Below are positions 1-5,829 of a stretch of 5,829 bases of DNA, in pieces. The stretch comes from Flavobacteriaceae bacterium (lineage in GTDB: Bacteria; Bacteroidota; Bacteroidia; Flavobacteriales; Flavobacteriaceae). The position numbers and the translations under genes were made by a program. Location: assembly GCA_947458575.1 (NCBI GenBank), contig CANHBE010000171.1, positions 1 through 5,829 on the forward strand, in the 5' to 3' direction. The notes beneath the pieces are model-generated. The model made no database searches. It was not told the origin of the DNA and was given only the letters and a program-made list of their open reading frames with translations. The stretch's first letter is position 1, and the number at the start of each line of letters is the position of its first letter.

Positions 1-771
1 CAGCCATGCGATGATGATACGGCGACGGTTACTGTAACCGTAAATCCTCTTCCAGACGCTGGAGATGATGCAAATGCATCTATTTGTTCAAACATTAGTT
101 CAGTTGATTTAATTACGTTTTTAGGAGGATCTCCTCAAACGGGTGGCACGTGGTCACCGGTTCTGGCCAGCGGAACAGGTGTTTTTAATCCAGCGGTTGA
201 TGTACCGGGGACGTATACTTACACCGTTGGAGCGCCTTTTTGTACGCCGGACATTTCAACTTTGGTAGTTACCGTTGTACCCGGACCTGAAGCAGGTAAT
301 TCAGGGACAGTTACATTCTGTGTTACCAACACACCTCAGGATCTTTTTTTAAGCCTTGGTGGTAGTCCACAAACCGGTGGCGAATGGACACCTGCGTTGG
401 CATCATTAACAGGAGTTTTTGACCCGGCAGTCGATGCTCCAGGTGTTTATACTTACACCTTGAGTGGAAATCAGCCTTGCGATAATGATAGTGCAACGGT
501 AACTGTAACAGTTGATCCTGTTCCAAATGCGGGAAGTTTTGTTGGGAACCAGGATGCTTGTTCATCACAAGGAACATTTGATTTGTTTTCGTTATTAACT
601 GGCTTTCAAAGCGGTGGATTTTGGACGGATGCAACAGATCAGACGGTTACAAGTACAATAGATATTTCGACTTTCAGCCCAGGGGTTTACATTTTTACTT
701 ATAAAGTTGAAAATAGTTGCTTACCAGCTGATACGGAAACAGTACAGTTTACCGTATTACCTAATCCGGTG
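1..771 (+). repeat. Tandem Ig-like repeats of 78-82 residues (tail of one plus three copies)
   Basis: Copies start at an xAG motif at bases 55 (DAG), 289 (EAG) and 526 (NAG), giving units of 78, 79 and about 82 codons. Bases 1-54 are the tail of a preceding copy. Shared elements are an early Cys, LGGSPQTGGxW, a GVFxPAVDxPGxYTYT segment, a late Cys, and a TVTVTVxPxPxAG end. The first two full copies are close: 28 of 36 residues are identical from LGGS to YTYT. The third keeps only the outline, for example GFQSGGFW and SPGVYIFTY. The array almost certainly continues to the left of the window. Such arrays are known as extended stalks in Bacteroidota surface proteins. Confidence 0.88.
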
Positions 772-2262
772 CTCACTTCAAGTAATATTCAAGTTTCTTC
801 ACCTAACTGTACTGGTGAAAATGTTGTGGTAACATTTGCCAATATGATTGATGGAAGTTACAGTTTAGATTATAATTTAACGTTAAGTAATGTTGCATTA
901 AATCAAAACGCCACCGTGGAAATTATTGGTGGCACAGGTACTTTGACACTTGATGCAGGTTTAATTCCGCTTGCTGGGACAACTAGAATCACTTTCTTAA
1001 ACATTACCAACAATAACACCTCCTGTACAACAGCCATAAATCCTAATGTTAGTGCCGACTTTATCATTCTTCCAAGTTCAAATATTGAAGATGAAGACTT
1101 AAGCATAAGTAGTGTTTGTCTCGGAAGCGAGGTAGTAGTTACTCTGCTCGGTTCTTTTGCAGGTAACGAAATTCAGGACGGATTGTACCAATTTGGATAT
1201 ACGATACCAAATGCTAATCCGGAAACTGGTATCAGTGATGCTGTTCAAGTTATTAAAGGATCGGGTTCATTTACCTTGTCAGGAACTATTTTTTCAAATC
1301 CGGGTATTTATTCCTTGACAATTAACTCCATTATCAGTCTCAGCGGAAATTGTAATAATCTTAGTGAGGACGCTTCAACGGACTTCGAGATTTATGCGAT
1401 TCCTAATTTGTCAAACGGACTTCTTCTGTCACAAGATAATTGTATTAATCAATCTAATCCGGTAACGATCACAGGAGAAGGAGGAGCAAACTTGACTTCC
1501 GGTAGTTACGAAATAACGTATGAGTTGTCAGGCGCTACTTCGGCAACCATCACTGATATTGTAGAAATTATTGATAATCAGGGAGTATTTACAATCCCGG
1601 GCTCAGATCTTGATACAGTAGGTACGGTGACTTTAACTATTACTCAGATTCAGTCAGTAGTTGGAAATTGCCTAGCAACTGCTATAGGAATAGATCCTAT
1701 TTCTTTCGAAGTTGAAGAAATTGAAACACCGATTCTGTTGCCGAAAGGAAATGAGTTTTGTGTATCTGATAATCCTACCATTGCAAGTTTGAGCAGCAAC
1801 GTTGGTGGTACACAAACGGTTGTTTGGTACGACGCACCTAATGGTGGAACTGCTTATGTCTCTACAGATTTATTAGTAAATGAAACTACTTATTATGCAG
1901 CATACGTTTCAACAGGTGGTTGCGAAAGCACAACAAGACTTGCCGTTACCGTTGATTTAACGCGTTGTGAGGACATTCTTGTTCCTGATGGTTTCTCTCC
2001 TAATGGTGATAACGTGAATGACAGTTTTGTAATTAAGGATATCGAAATCGCTTACCCTAATTTTACCTTAGAGATATACAATCGCTACGGAAATATTCTC
2101 TACAAAGGAAATATAAATACTCCTAATTGGGACGGAACAACGTCGGAAGGCGGATTGAAGTTTGGGAATGGAGCAGTACCTGTTGGAGTTTACTTTTATA
2201 TATTAAATTTCAATGACGGCGAACGCGATCCAAAACAAGGTCGATTGTATCTAAGTCGATAG
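1..2262 (+). CDS. Large secreted Ig-like repeat protein with T9SS type B (CHU_C) C-terminal domain; 5' end outside window
   Basis: The frame is open from the first base to a TAG at 2260-2262, followed at once by an in-frame TAA, so 753 C-terminal residues are visible and the start lies upstream. Residue numbers here count from base 1. Residues 1-18 end one Ig-like repeat, and three more copies follow at 19-257. Three longer repeats occupy 257-573 and share a G-S/L-Y...Y motif and a hydrophobic strand ending in Cys. An Ig-like domain lies at 574-656, with WYDA at 609-612 and GCES at 640-643. The gliding-motility-associated C-terminal domain lies at 658-753. Proteins of this build are exported by the type IX secretion system and stay on the surface or are released; many are adhesins. 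No enzymatic domain is visible, so adhesion is an inference. The TTG at 262 is not a real start because coding continues unbroken upstream with matching repeats. It is probably co-transcribed with the next two genes. Confidence 0.93.
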   Translation, partial: QPCDDDTATVTVTVNPLPDAGDDANASICSNISSVDLITFLGGSPQTGGTWSPVLASGTGVFNPAVDVPGTYTYTVGAPFCTPDISTLVVTVVPGPEAGNSGTVTFCVTNTPQDLFLSLGGSPQTGGEWTPALASLTGVFDPAVDAPGVYTYTLSGNQPCDNDSATVTVTVDPVPNAGSFVGNQDACSSQGTFDLFSLLTGFQSGGFWTDATDQTVTSTIDISTFSPGVYIFTYKVENSCLPADTETVQFTVLPNPVLTSSNIQVSSPNCTGENVVVTFANMIDGSYSLDYNLTLSNVALNQNATVEIIGGTGTLTLDAGLIPLAGTTRITFLNITNNNTSCTTAINPNVSADFIILPSSNIEDEDLSISSVCLGSEVVVTLLGSFAGNEIQDGLYQFGYTIPNANPETGISDAVQVIKGSGSFTLSGTIFSNPGIYSLTINSIISLSGNCNNLSEDASTDFEIYAIPNLSNGLLLSQDNCINQSNPVTITGEGGANLTSGSYEITYELSGATSATITDIVEIIDNQGVFTIPGSDLDTVGTVTLTITQIQSVVGNCLATAIGIDPISFEVEEIETPILLPKGNEFCVSDNPTIASLSSNVGGTQTVVWYDAPNGGTAYVSTDLLVNETTYYAAYVSTGGCESTTRLAVTVDLTRCEDILVPDGFSPNGDNVNDSFVIKDIEIAYPNFTLEIYNRYGNILYKGNINTPNWDGTTSEGGLKFGNGAVPVGVYFYILNFNDGERDPKQGRLYLSR
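769..1719 (+). repeat. Three diverged repeats of about 105 residues in the adhesin
   Basis: Units lie at about 769-1074, 1075-1404 and 1405-1719. They align by three landmarks. The first is DGSYSLDY, DGLYQFGY and SGSYEITY at residues 284, 393 and 500 of the partial protein. The second is VEIIGGTGTLTL, VQVIKGSGSFTL and VEIIDNQGVFTI. The third is a strand ending in a Cys: ITNNNTSC, ISLSGNC and QSVVGNC. Each unit also has one early Cys. The period is 107-109 residues. The pattern suggests beta-sandwich domains, but I do not recognise a named family for them. Confidence 0.75.
1720..1968 (+). other. Ig-like domain preceding the secretion signal
   Basis: This part of the adhesin frame encodes residues 574-656. 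It contains the string WYDAPNGGT, then TTYYAAY, then GCESTTRLAVTV. This is the usual signature of the Ig-like domains that often sit directly before T9SS C-terminal domains in Flavobacteriia. It has a Cys pair at residues 587 and 641, and a further Cys at 656 at the border with the C-terminal domain. Confidence 0.75.
1972..2259 (+). other. Gliding-motility-associated C-terminal domain (CHU_C, T9SS type B signal)
   Basis: Residues 658-753 of the adhesin match the type B C-terminal domain. It opens with ILVPDGFSPNGDNVNDSF, where the FSPNGD...ND core is the hallmark. It continues with IYNRYGNILYKG (692-703), NWDGT (709-713) and PVGVYFYIL (727-735), and ends with GRLYLSR. The length of about 96 residues fits the family. 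In Flavobacterium johnsoniae, type B domains such as that of SprB target proteins to the T9SS and need a PorP/SprF-like partner; one is encoded directly downstream here. Confidence 0.93.
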
Positions 2263-2345
2263 TAATTTAAATTGACAATTCAGATATTTTGAATACATAC
2301 AAAAAGATGCAAAAGCATTACTCAGGAACAAAAGAGTATCATCCT

Positions 2346-3305
2346 ATGACAAAAAAGATGAAAATAAGGTCTTCAAAGTTAATAACTCTAATGGCAATCA
2401 TGTTGACTTCCATGTCAATCACTGCGCAGCAAGACCCGCAGTTTACTCACTATATGTATAACATGAGTGTAATCAATCCAGGTTACGCAACAGATAATGA
2501 GGGCGTCATTAATTTTGGTGGATTGTACAGAACCCAATGGGTAGGAGCAGTTGGTGCTCCAAGAACAGGGACAATTTTTGCACACAGCCCAATCGCAAAG
2601 CGGGTAGAAGTTGGGCTATCAATAGTGAGCGATGCGATCGGAGATGTTGTTCACGAGAATAACATATACGCGGATGTGGCGTACGTGATTCCATTGTCAG
2701 CAACAAAGAAATTGTCTTTTGGGGTAAAGGCCGGTATCACGTTGTTTGACGCTGACTTTAGTGGATTTCAATACACCGACCCAAATCCGGACCAGGCATT
2801 TGCCAACAACATCAATGAGAGCTTCCCCAATGTAGGCGCCGGTGCGTTCTATTTCGGTGAAAATTACTATTTGGGCTTTTCAGCTCCAAATTTGTTGACA
2901 ACAAAACACTTGGAATCAAAAGATGGACTGAAAACTACCGGTGTTGAAGAGATTCATTATTTTATGACTGGAGGTTATGTTTTCGACCTAAGTCAAAATA
3001 TTCGTTTTAAACCAGCTTTTATGACAAAAGCAGTATCCGGTGCACCACTTTCTATTGATTTGACAGCAAACTTTCTTTTCAATGAGAAATTCGAAATTGG
3101 AGCAGGTTATAGAGTGGATGATTCCGTAAGTGGCCTCGCAGCGTTTTCAATCACACCAAACCTGAGAATTGGATATTCGTATGATTATACACTAACCAAT
3201 TTGGGAGATTTTAATTCAGGGTCTCACGAAATATTCCTATTGTTCGATCTTGATACTTTAAATATGTCTTCGAAAGGCTATGAAAAATCACCGAGGTTCT
3301 TCTAA
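2346..3305 (+). CDS. PorP/SprF-family type IX secretion membrane protein
   Basis: This is a predicted outer-membrane beta-barrel of the PorP/SprF family, which helps secrete and anchor T9SS cargo. From the ATG at 2346 it has 319 residues. The signal peptide has a KKMKIRSSK n-region and a hydrophobic core LITLMAIMLT, with likely cleavage after Ala27. The mature protein begins QQDPQFTHYMYN, the typical opening of this family. Other family landmarks are NPGYA (44-48), GLYRTQWVG (59-67), AHSPI (79-83), NNIYADVAYVIPL and LSFGVKAGITLF. The last barrel strand appears to be HEIFLLFDL, followed by a short tail ending in SPRFF. The frame stays open upstream to a TTG at 2289 and an ATG at 2307, but those starts would place about 15-20 extra polar residues before the signal peptide. 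No start has a strong ribosome binding site. It lies 83 bases after the adhesin with no terminator between, and 11 bases before the OmpA gene. Confidence 0.92.
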   Translation: MTKKMKIRSSKLITLMAIMLTSMSITAQQDPQFTHYMYNMSVINPGYATDNEGVINFGGLYRTQWVGAVGAPRTGTIFAHSPIAKRVEVGLSIVSDAIGDVVHENNIYADVAYVIPLSATKKLSFGVKAGITLFDADFSGFQYTDPNPDQAFANNINESFPNVGAGAFYFGENYYLGFSAPNLLTTKHLESKDGLKTTGVEEIHYFMTGGYVFDLSQNIRFKPAFMTKAVSGAPLSIDLTANFLFNEKFEIGAGYRVDDSVSGLAAFSITPNLRIGYSYDYTLTNLGDFNSGSHEIFLLFDLDTLNMSSKGYEKSPRFF

Positions 3306-3316
3306 CTATTAAGAAA

Positions 3317-5194
3317 ATGAGAAATTTTTATTCTATACTTTTTACAATCCTATTCTGTAACGCTCTTCTCGCGCAAAAAGCGAGCTTGAAAAAGGCAAAT
3401 GTCCTTTTCGATAAAAGAGCCTATGTGAAAGCAGCGGAAATGTATGAGCAGCTTGGTGACAGTCAGTTGGTTTTGCAAAATCTTGGGGACTGTTATTATA
3501 ACAATTCACAAATGAAGGAAGCTGTTCGTTCTTATGGAAAGTTATTTTTGACTTTTAAAGACAGTGTTCAACCTGAGTATTACTTCAGATATGCACATGC
3601 TTTGTTGGGCGAGGCCAACTATGAAAAAGCAGATCAAATTATGGGCGAGTATCTGAAATATAATGTGAGCACTCCAAAGTTTATTGCGAATTTAAGAACT
3701 AATGTTCCTTTTAATTACGTGCTTCAACCTATGACTAAAAACACGTCTAATGGCGATTTTGGAATGTCCTTTTACGGCGATAAAGTTGCTTTTGCCTCAT
3801 TGAGAAATGCAGGTTCAAAATCTTTTGGATGGAACGAAAAACCCTATTTGGATTTGTTCAGTGCAGCAATCAATGACAAGGGACTTCTGGTAGATATCGA
3901 ACCTTTTCCCAAAGAAATCAATACCAAAACGCATGAAAGTTCAGTTACCTTCAGTCAAGACGGTAGAATCATGTATTTCAATAGAACCAACGACAAAATG
4001 GTTAAGGTGGGTAATGAGAAAATTGCGAATATAAAGATTTACAAAGCTGAGTTTGTCAATGGAAAATGGACAAACATCAACGCATTGCCATTTTGTAGCG
4101 ATATGTACTCAACAGAACATCCTGTGCTGACGAAGGACGGTAAAAAATTGTACTTTTCGAGTGATATGCCCGGTTCTATTGGATCATTTGATCTCTACGT
4201 GGTTGATGTCAATGAAGATGGTACATACGGAACTCCTGTCAATCTCGGGCCCGCAATCAATACAATACATCGTGAACAGTTTCCTGAAATTTCTAACGAC
4301 GGTAGTATTCTTTACTTTGCTTCTGACGGTCATCAAGGTCTAGGCGGCTTGGATATCTTTATGAGTAAATCACTCAATGGCGGTCCTTTTGCCAAACCGC
4401 TCAACCTCGGAGAGACCATCAATAGTAATATGGATGATTTCAGCTATGTTGTCGATGAGAAAAAGAATTTAGGCTATTTTTCTTCTAATCGAAAAGCGGG
4501 AGATGCACTTTATAGCTTTACAAGAACAGAGAACCTCGAGCGCTATGTGGTTGAGGGTGACGTTAGAGACAAAAATTCGCAAAACCTACTACCGGGAACT
4601 CTAGTTTCGCTTTACGATGAAAACAACATATTGATTGGTCAGATGGTAACTGGCTCTGAAGCGGATTACATTTTCGCTACCGAGCCAAACAAAAAGTATC
4701 GTATTGAAGCCATGAGGGATTTCTACATTCCGCATAGCGAAGAATTTACAACTAACGAAGACGGAAAACTCCGCTACACCATTGAGCTTTTCATGGAATG
4801 CTATGACGATGCGGAAGAAATCATTACCAAACGTCAAGACGGAAAAGTACAGATTGTGTTGGAAAATATATATTTCGATTTGAACAAGTGGAATATCAAA
4901 CCGGATGCTGAGCGTATTCTGAATTTACTTGTCGATTTATTGAAGAAGTATCCCGAAATGGAAATTGAAATTGGAGCACATACAGATTCACGTGCCTCCG
5001 ACTATTACAACATTTTGCTTTCTAACCGACGTGCAGCTTCCACGCTTGAGTATTTGGTTGCAAATGGTATCAAAATAAAACGACTTCGGTCAAAAGGATT
5101 TGGTGAAACAGTTCCGCTGGTAAGATGCGGAAGTGCTTGTACCGAACAAGAACATTCGATTAACCGACGTTGTGAGTTCATTATTTTAAAATAA
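3317..5194 (+). CDS. PorE-like OmpA-family protein (TPR, WD40-like propeller, carboxypeptidase-regulatory-like, OmpA)
   Basis: This is a 625-residue exported protein likely to link an outer-membrane secretion or adhesin complex to peptidoglycan. The signal peptide is MRNFYSILFTILFCNALLA, cleaved before Gln20. Cys14 is not in a good lipobox because Phe precedes it. Residues 20-125 form TPR-like helices (AYVKAAEMYEQLGD, NLGDCYYN, EAVRSYGKL). Residues 146-403 hold about five WD40-like (PD40) blades, for example TKDGKKLYFSSDMPG at 272 and SNDGSILYFASDG at 326. Residues 410-492 resemble a carboxypeptidase-regulatory-like beta-sandwich (VVEGDVRDKNS...LPGTLVSLYD). Residues 513-625 are the OmpA domain, with IYFDLNKWNIKPDA, AHTDSR and LSNRRAA; Asp557 and Arg572 match the diaminopimelate-binding pair of OmpA. 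This order matches PorE (PG1058) of Porphyromonas gingivalis. The ATG lies 11 bases after the PorP/SprF-like stop, so the two genes share a transcript. A terminator follows. Orthology to PorE itself is not established, since many paralogues exist. Confidence 0.92.
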   Translation: MRNFYSILFTILFCNALLAQKASLKKANVLFDKRAYVKAAEMYEQLGDSQLVLQNLGDCYYNNSQMKEAVRSYGKLFLTFKDSVQPEYYFRYAHALLGEANYEKADQIMGEYLKYNVSTPKFIANLRTNVPFNYVLQPMTKNTSNGDFGMSFYGDKVAFASLRNAGSKSFGWNEKPYLDLFSAAINDKGLLVDIEPFPKEINTKTHESSVTFSQDGRIMYFNRTNDKMVKVGNEKIANIKIYKAEFVNGKWTNINALPFCSDMYSTEHPVLTKDGKKLYFSSDMPGSIGSFDLYVVDVNEDGTYGTPVNLGPAINTIHREQFPEISNDGSILYFASDGHQGLGGLDIFMSKSLNGGPFAKPLNLGETINSNMDDFSYVVDEKKNLGYFSSNRKAGDALYSFTRTENLERYVVEGDVRDKNSQNLLPGTLVSLYDENNILIGQMVTGSEADYIFATEPNKKYRIEAMRDFYIPHSEEFTTNEDGKLRYTIELFMECYDDAEEIITKRQDGKVQIVLENIYFDLNKWNIKPDAERILNLLVDLLKKYPEMEIEIGAHTDSRASDYYNILLSNRRAASTLEYLVANGIKIKRLRSKGFGETVPLVRCGSACTEQEHSINRRCEFIILK

Positions 5195-5202
5195 ATTGGG
5201 TT

Positions 5203-5235
5203 AAAGGGCCACTAGGGATAGTGGCCTTTTTTTTT
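5203..5235 (+). terminator. Rho-independent terminator after the three-gene unit
   Basis: An inverted repeat GGCCAC (5207-5212) / GTGGCC (5221-5226) is extended inward by two T-A/A-T pairs, leaving a GGGA tetraloop (5215-5218) of the GNRA class. It is extended outward by a G-T pair and A-T pairs. Nine Ts follow at 5227-5235. It starts 8 bases after the OmpA-family stop codon. The short A-run on the left suggests it acts mainly on plus-strand transcription. Confidence 0.92.
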
Positions 5236-5271
5236 GATCGATGAGATCATAAAAAATTACAATTTCATCAC

Positions 5272-5300
5272 TTTCTCTCTTTTGAAGTAACCTATCTTTA
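5272..5300 (+). promoter_or_regulatory. Candidate Bacteroidota-type promoter for the phosphatase gene
   Basis: TATCTTTA at 5293-5300 matches seven of eight positions of the Bacteroidota -7 consensus TAnnTTTG. A poor -33 candidate, TTTC at 5272-5275, lies 17 bases upstream, against about 19 expected. The site falls between the terminator and the ATG at 5327, where a promoter is needed. The -33 match is weak, so the call is tentative. Confidence 0.35.
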
Positions 5301-5326
5301 CAAGCTCAAAGTAAAATACCAATCAA

Positions 5327-5829
5327 ATGAAACGAATTGTTCAAGTCTTGTTTTTGTTAACCACAACCTATGCTGTGTCGCAACAGCAAAGACCAAAATT
5401 GGTTGTCGGAATCGTTGTCGATCAAATGAAGCCTGATTACCTACAAAGGTTTTACAATGATTTTACCGATCATGGCTTTAAACGATTGTTGAAAGAAGGC
5501 TATGCTTTTCACAATACGCATTACAATTATTTGCCAACCTATACAGCTCCGGGACATGCTTCTATTTATTCGGGTGCGACTCCATCTACTCATGGTATAG
5601 TTGGCAATGAATGGTTTAGCAGACGATTGGGAAAAGAACGCTATTGCACTGATGATGCCGATGTACAAATCATTGGCAATAGTAGTAAGGGCGATGACCC
5701 AATGTCACCCAAGAATCTTTTGTCAACAACGATTACTGATGAATTGCGACTATCGACCAACTTTAAAGGGAAAGTGATAGGAATGAGTATCAAAGACCGA
5801 GGTGCCATTCTTCCCGCAGGACATTTTGC
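5327..5829 (+). CDS. pafA: PafA-type alkaline phosphatase, N-terminal part; 3' end outside window
   Basis: The frame opens at ATG 5327 and runs off the right edge after 167 codons plus two bases. The start gives a signal peptide (MKRIVQVLFLLTTTYAVS) with cleavage likely before Gln19, so the product is probably periplasmic or secreted. Residues 24-32 (KLVVGIVVD) start the alkaline phosphatase superfamily fold with metal ligand Asp32. Thr73 in LPTYTAPGHAS is the expected nucleophile. Asn94 lies in GIVGNEW, and Lys156 and Arg158 lie in SIKDRGAILPAGH. Against the PafA enzyme of Elizabethkingia meningoseptica (Asp38, Thr79, Asn100, Lys162, Arg164, from memory) every residue fits at a constant offset of six. 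In that enzyme Asn, Lys and Arg contact the substrate phosphate and favour monoesters. The remaining metal ligands lie beyond the window. The terminator upstream makes it a separate transcription unit. The symbol is assigned by family resemblance. Confidence 0.88.
   Translation, partial: MKRIVQVLFLLTTTYAVSQQQRPKLVVGIVVDQMKPDYLQRFYNDFTDHGFKRLLKEGYAFHNTHYNYLPTYTAPGHASIYSGATPSTHGIVGNEWFSRRLGKERYCTDDADVQIIGNSSKGDDPMSPKNLLSTTITDELRLSTNFKGKVIGMSIKDRGAILPAGHF

Noticed and set aside
262..264. TTG as the start of a 666-residue protein
   Set aside because: The same frame is open to base 1 and encodes a complete matching Ig-like repeat upstream, so the gene is cut by the window edge rather than starting here.
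323..634. Minus-strand open frame inside the adhesin repeats, and similar minus-strand frames at 903-1106, 2509-2706, 4601-4837 and 5441-5668
   Set aside because: Each lies opposite a well-supported coding region, has no family features, and looks like a shadow of the plus-strand codons.
2265..2280. AT-rich short inverted repeats after the adhesin stop codon
   Set aside because: The arms are only AATT-type, with no GC stem and no T-run, so they do not support a terminator.
2272..2299. TTGACA with TACATA 16 bases downstream between the adhesin and PorP/SprF-like genes, like an E. coli sigma-70 promoter
   Set aside because: Bacteroidota promoters use a TAnnTTTG -7 element, which is not present at the right spacing. 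In an AT-rich gap the match is probably chance.
2289..2345. Longer forms of the PorP/SprF-like protein starting at TTG 2289 or ATG 2307
   Set aside because: They add polar residues before a normal signal peptide and have no better ribosome binding site; the ATG at 2346 gives a typical family length.
4161..4343. Plus-strand 60-codon frame inside the OmpA-family gene
   Set aside because: It overlaps the WD40-like blades of the real gene in another frame and has no independent support.
5235..5249. TGATC / GATCA inverted repeat just after the terminator
   Set aside because: Five-base arms around a short spacer are easily expected by chance and are too far from the candidate promoter to be called an operator.

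Overview
This 5.8 kb window reads as a chromosome segment of a Bacteroidota bacterium, most likely of the class Flavobacteriia. The evidence is the gene content: a gliding-motility-associated (CHU_C, type B) C-terminal secretion domain, a PorP/SprF-family protein, an OmpA protein with TPR and WD40-like regions, and a PafA-type alkaline phosphatase. Shine-Dalgarno sites are also weak throughout. The genus cannot be told from the sequence alone. All four genes are on the plus strand.

Positions 1-2262 hold the 3' part (753 codons, open at the left edge) of a large secreted repeat protein, probably a surface adhesin. In order it has the tail of one 78-79 residue Ig-like repeat, three further copies of that repeat, three repeats of about 105 residues of a second kind, one Ig-like domain of the WYDA...TTYYA...GCES type, and a type IX secretion (T9SS) type B C-terminal signal. 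After an 83-base gap without a terminator comes a PorP/SprF-like outer-membrane protein (2346-3305). Eleven bases later begins a PorE-like, OmpA-family peptidoglycan-binding protein (3317-5194). A clear intrinsic terminator at 5203-5235 closes this unit.

The three genes form the familiar cargo / PorP-SprF / OmpA cassette. The first encodes the T9SS passenger. The second is probably its dedicated outer-membrane partner for secretion and surface anchoring. The third probably ties the complex to peptidoglycan. None of the T9SS core genes (sprA/sov, porK-N, porV) lies in the window, so they must be elsewhere.

After a 132-base intergenic region with the terminator and a weak candidate promoter, a separate gene begins at 5327 and runs off the right edge. 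It encodes the N-terminal 167 residues of a PafA-like alkaline phosphatase whose visible active-site residues are all present.

I found no tRNA, rRNA, CRISPR array, insertion sequence, attachment site or origin. No gene-free stretch exceeds 300 bases. I did not find a wholly new system. The observations most worth following are the regular cysteine pairs and repeat history of the adhesin, and the likely pairing of this cargo with its co-encoded PorP/SprF-like protein.
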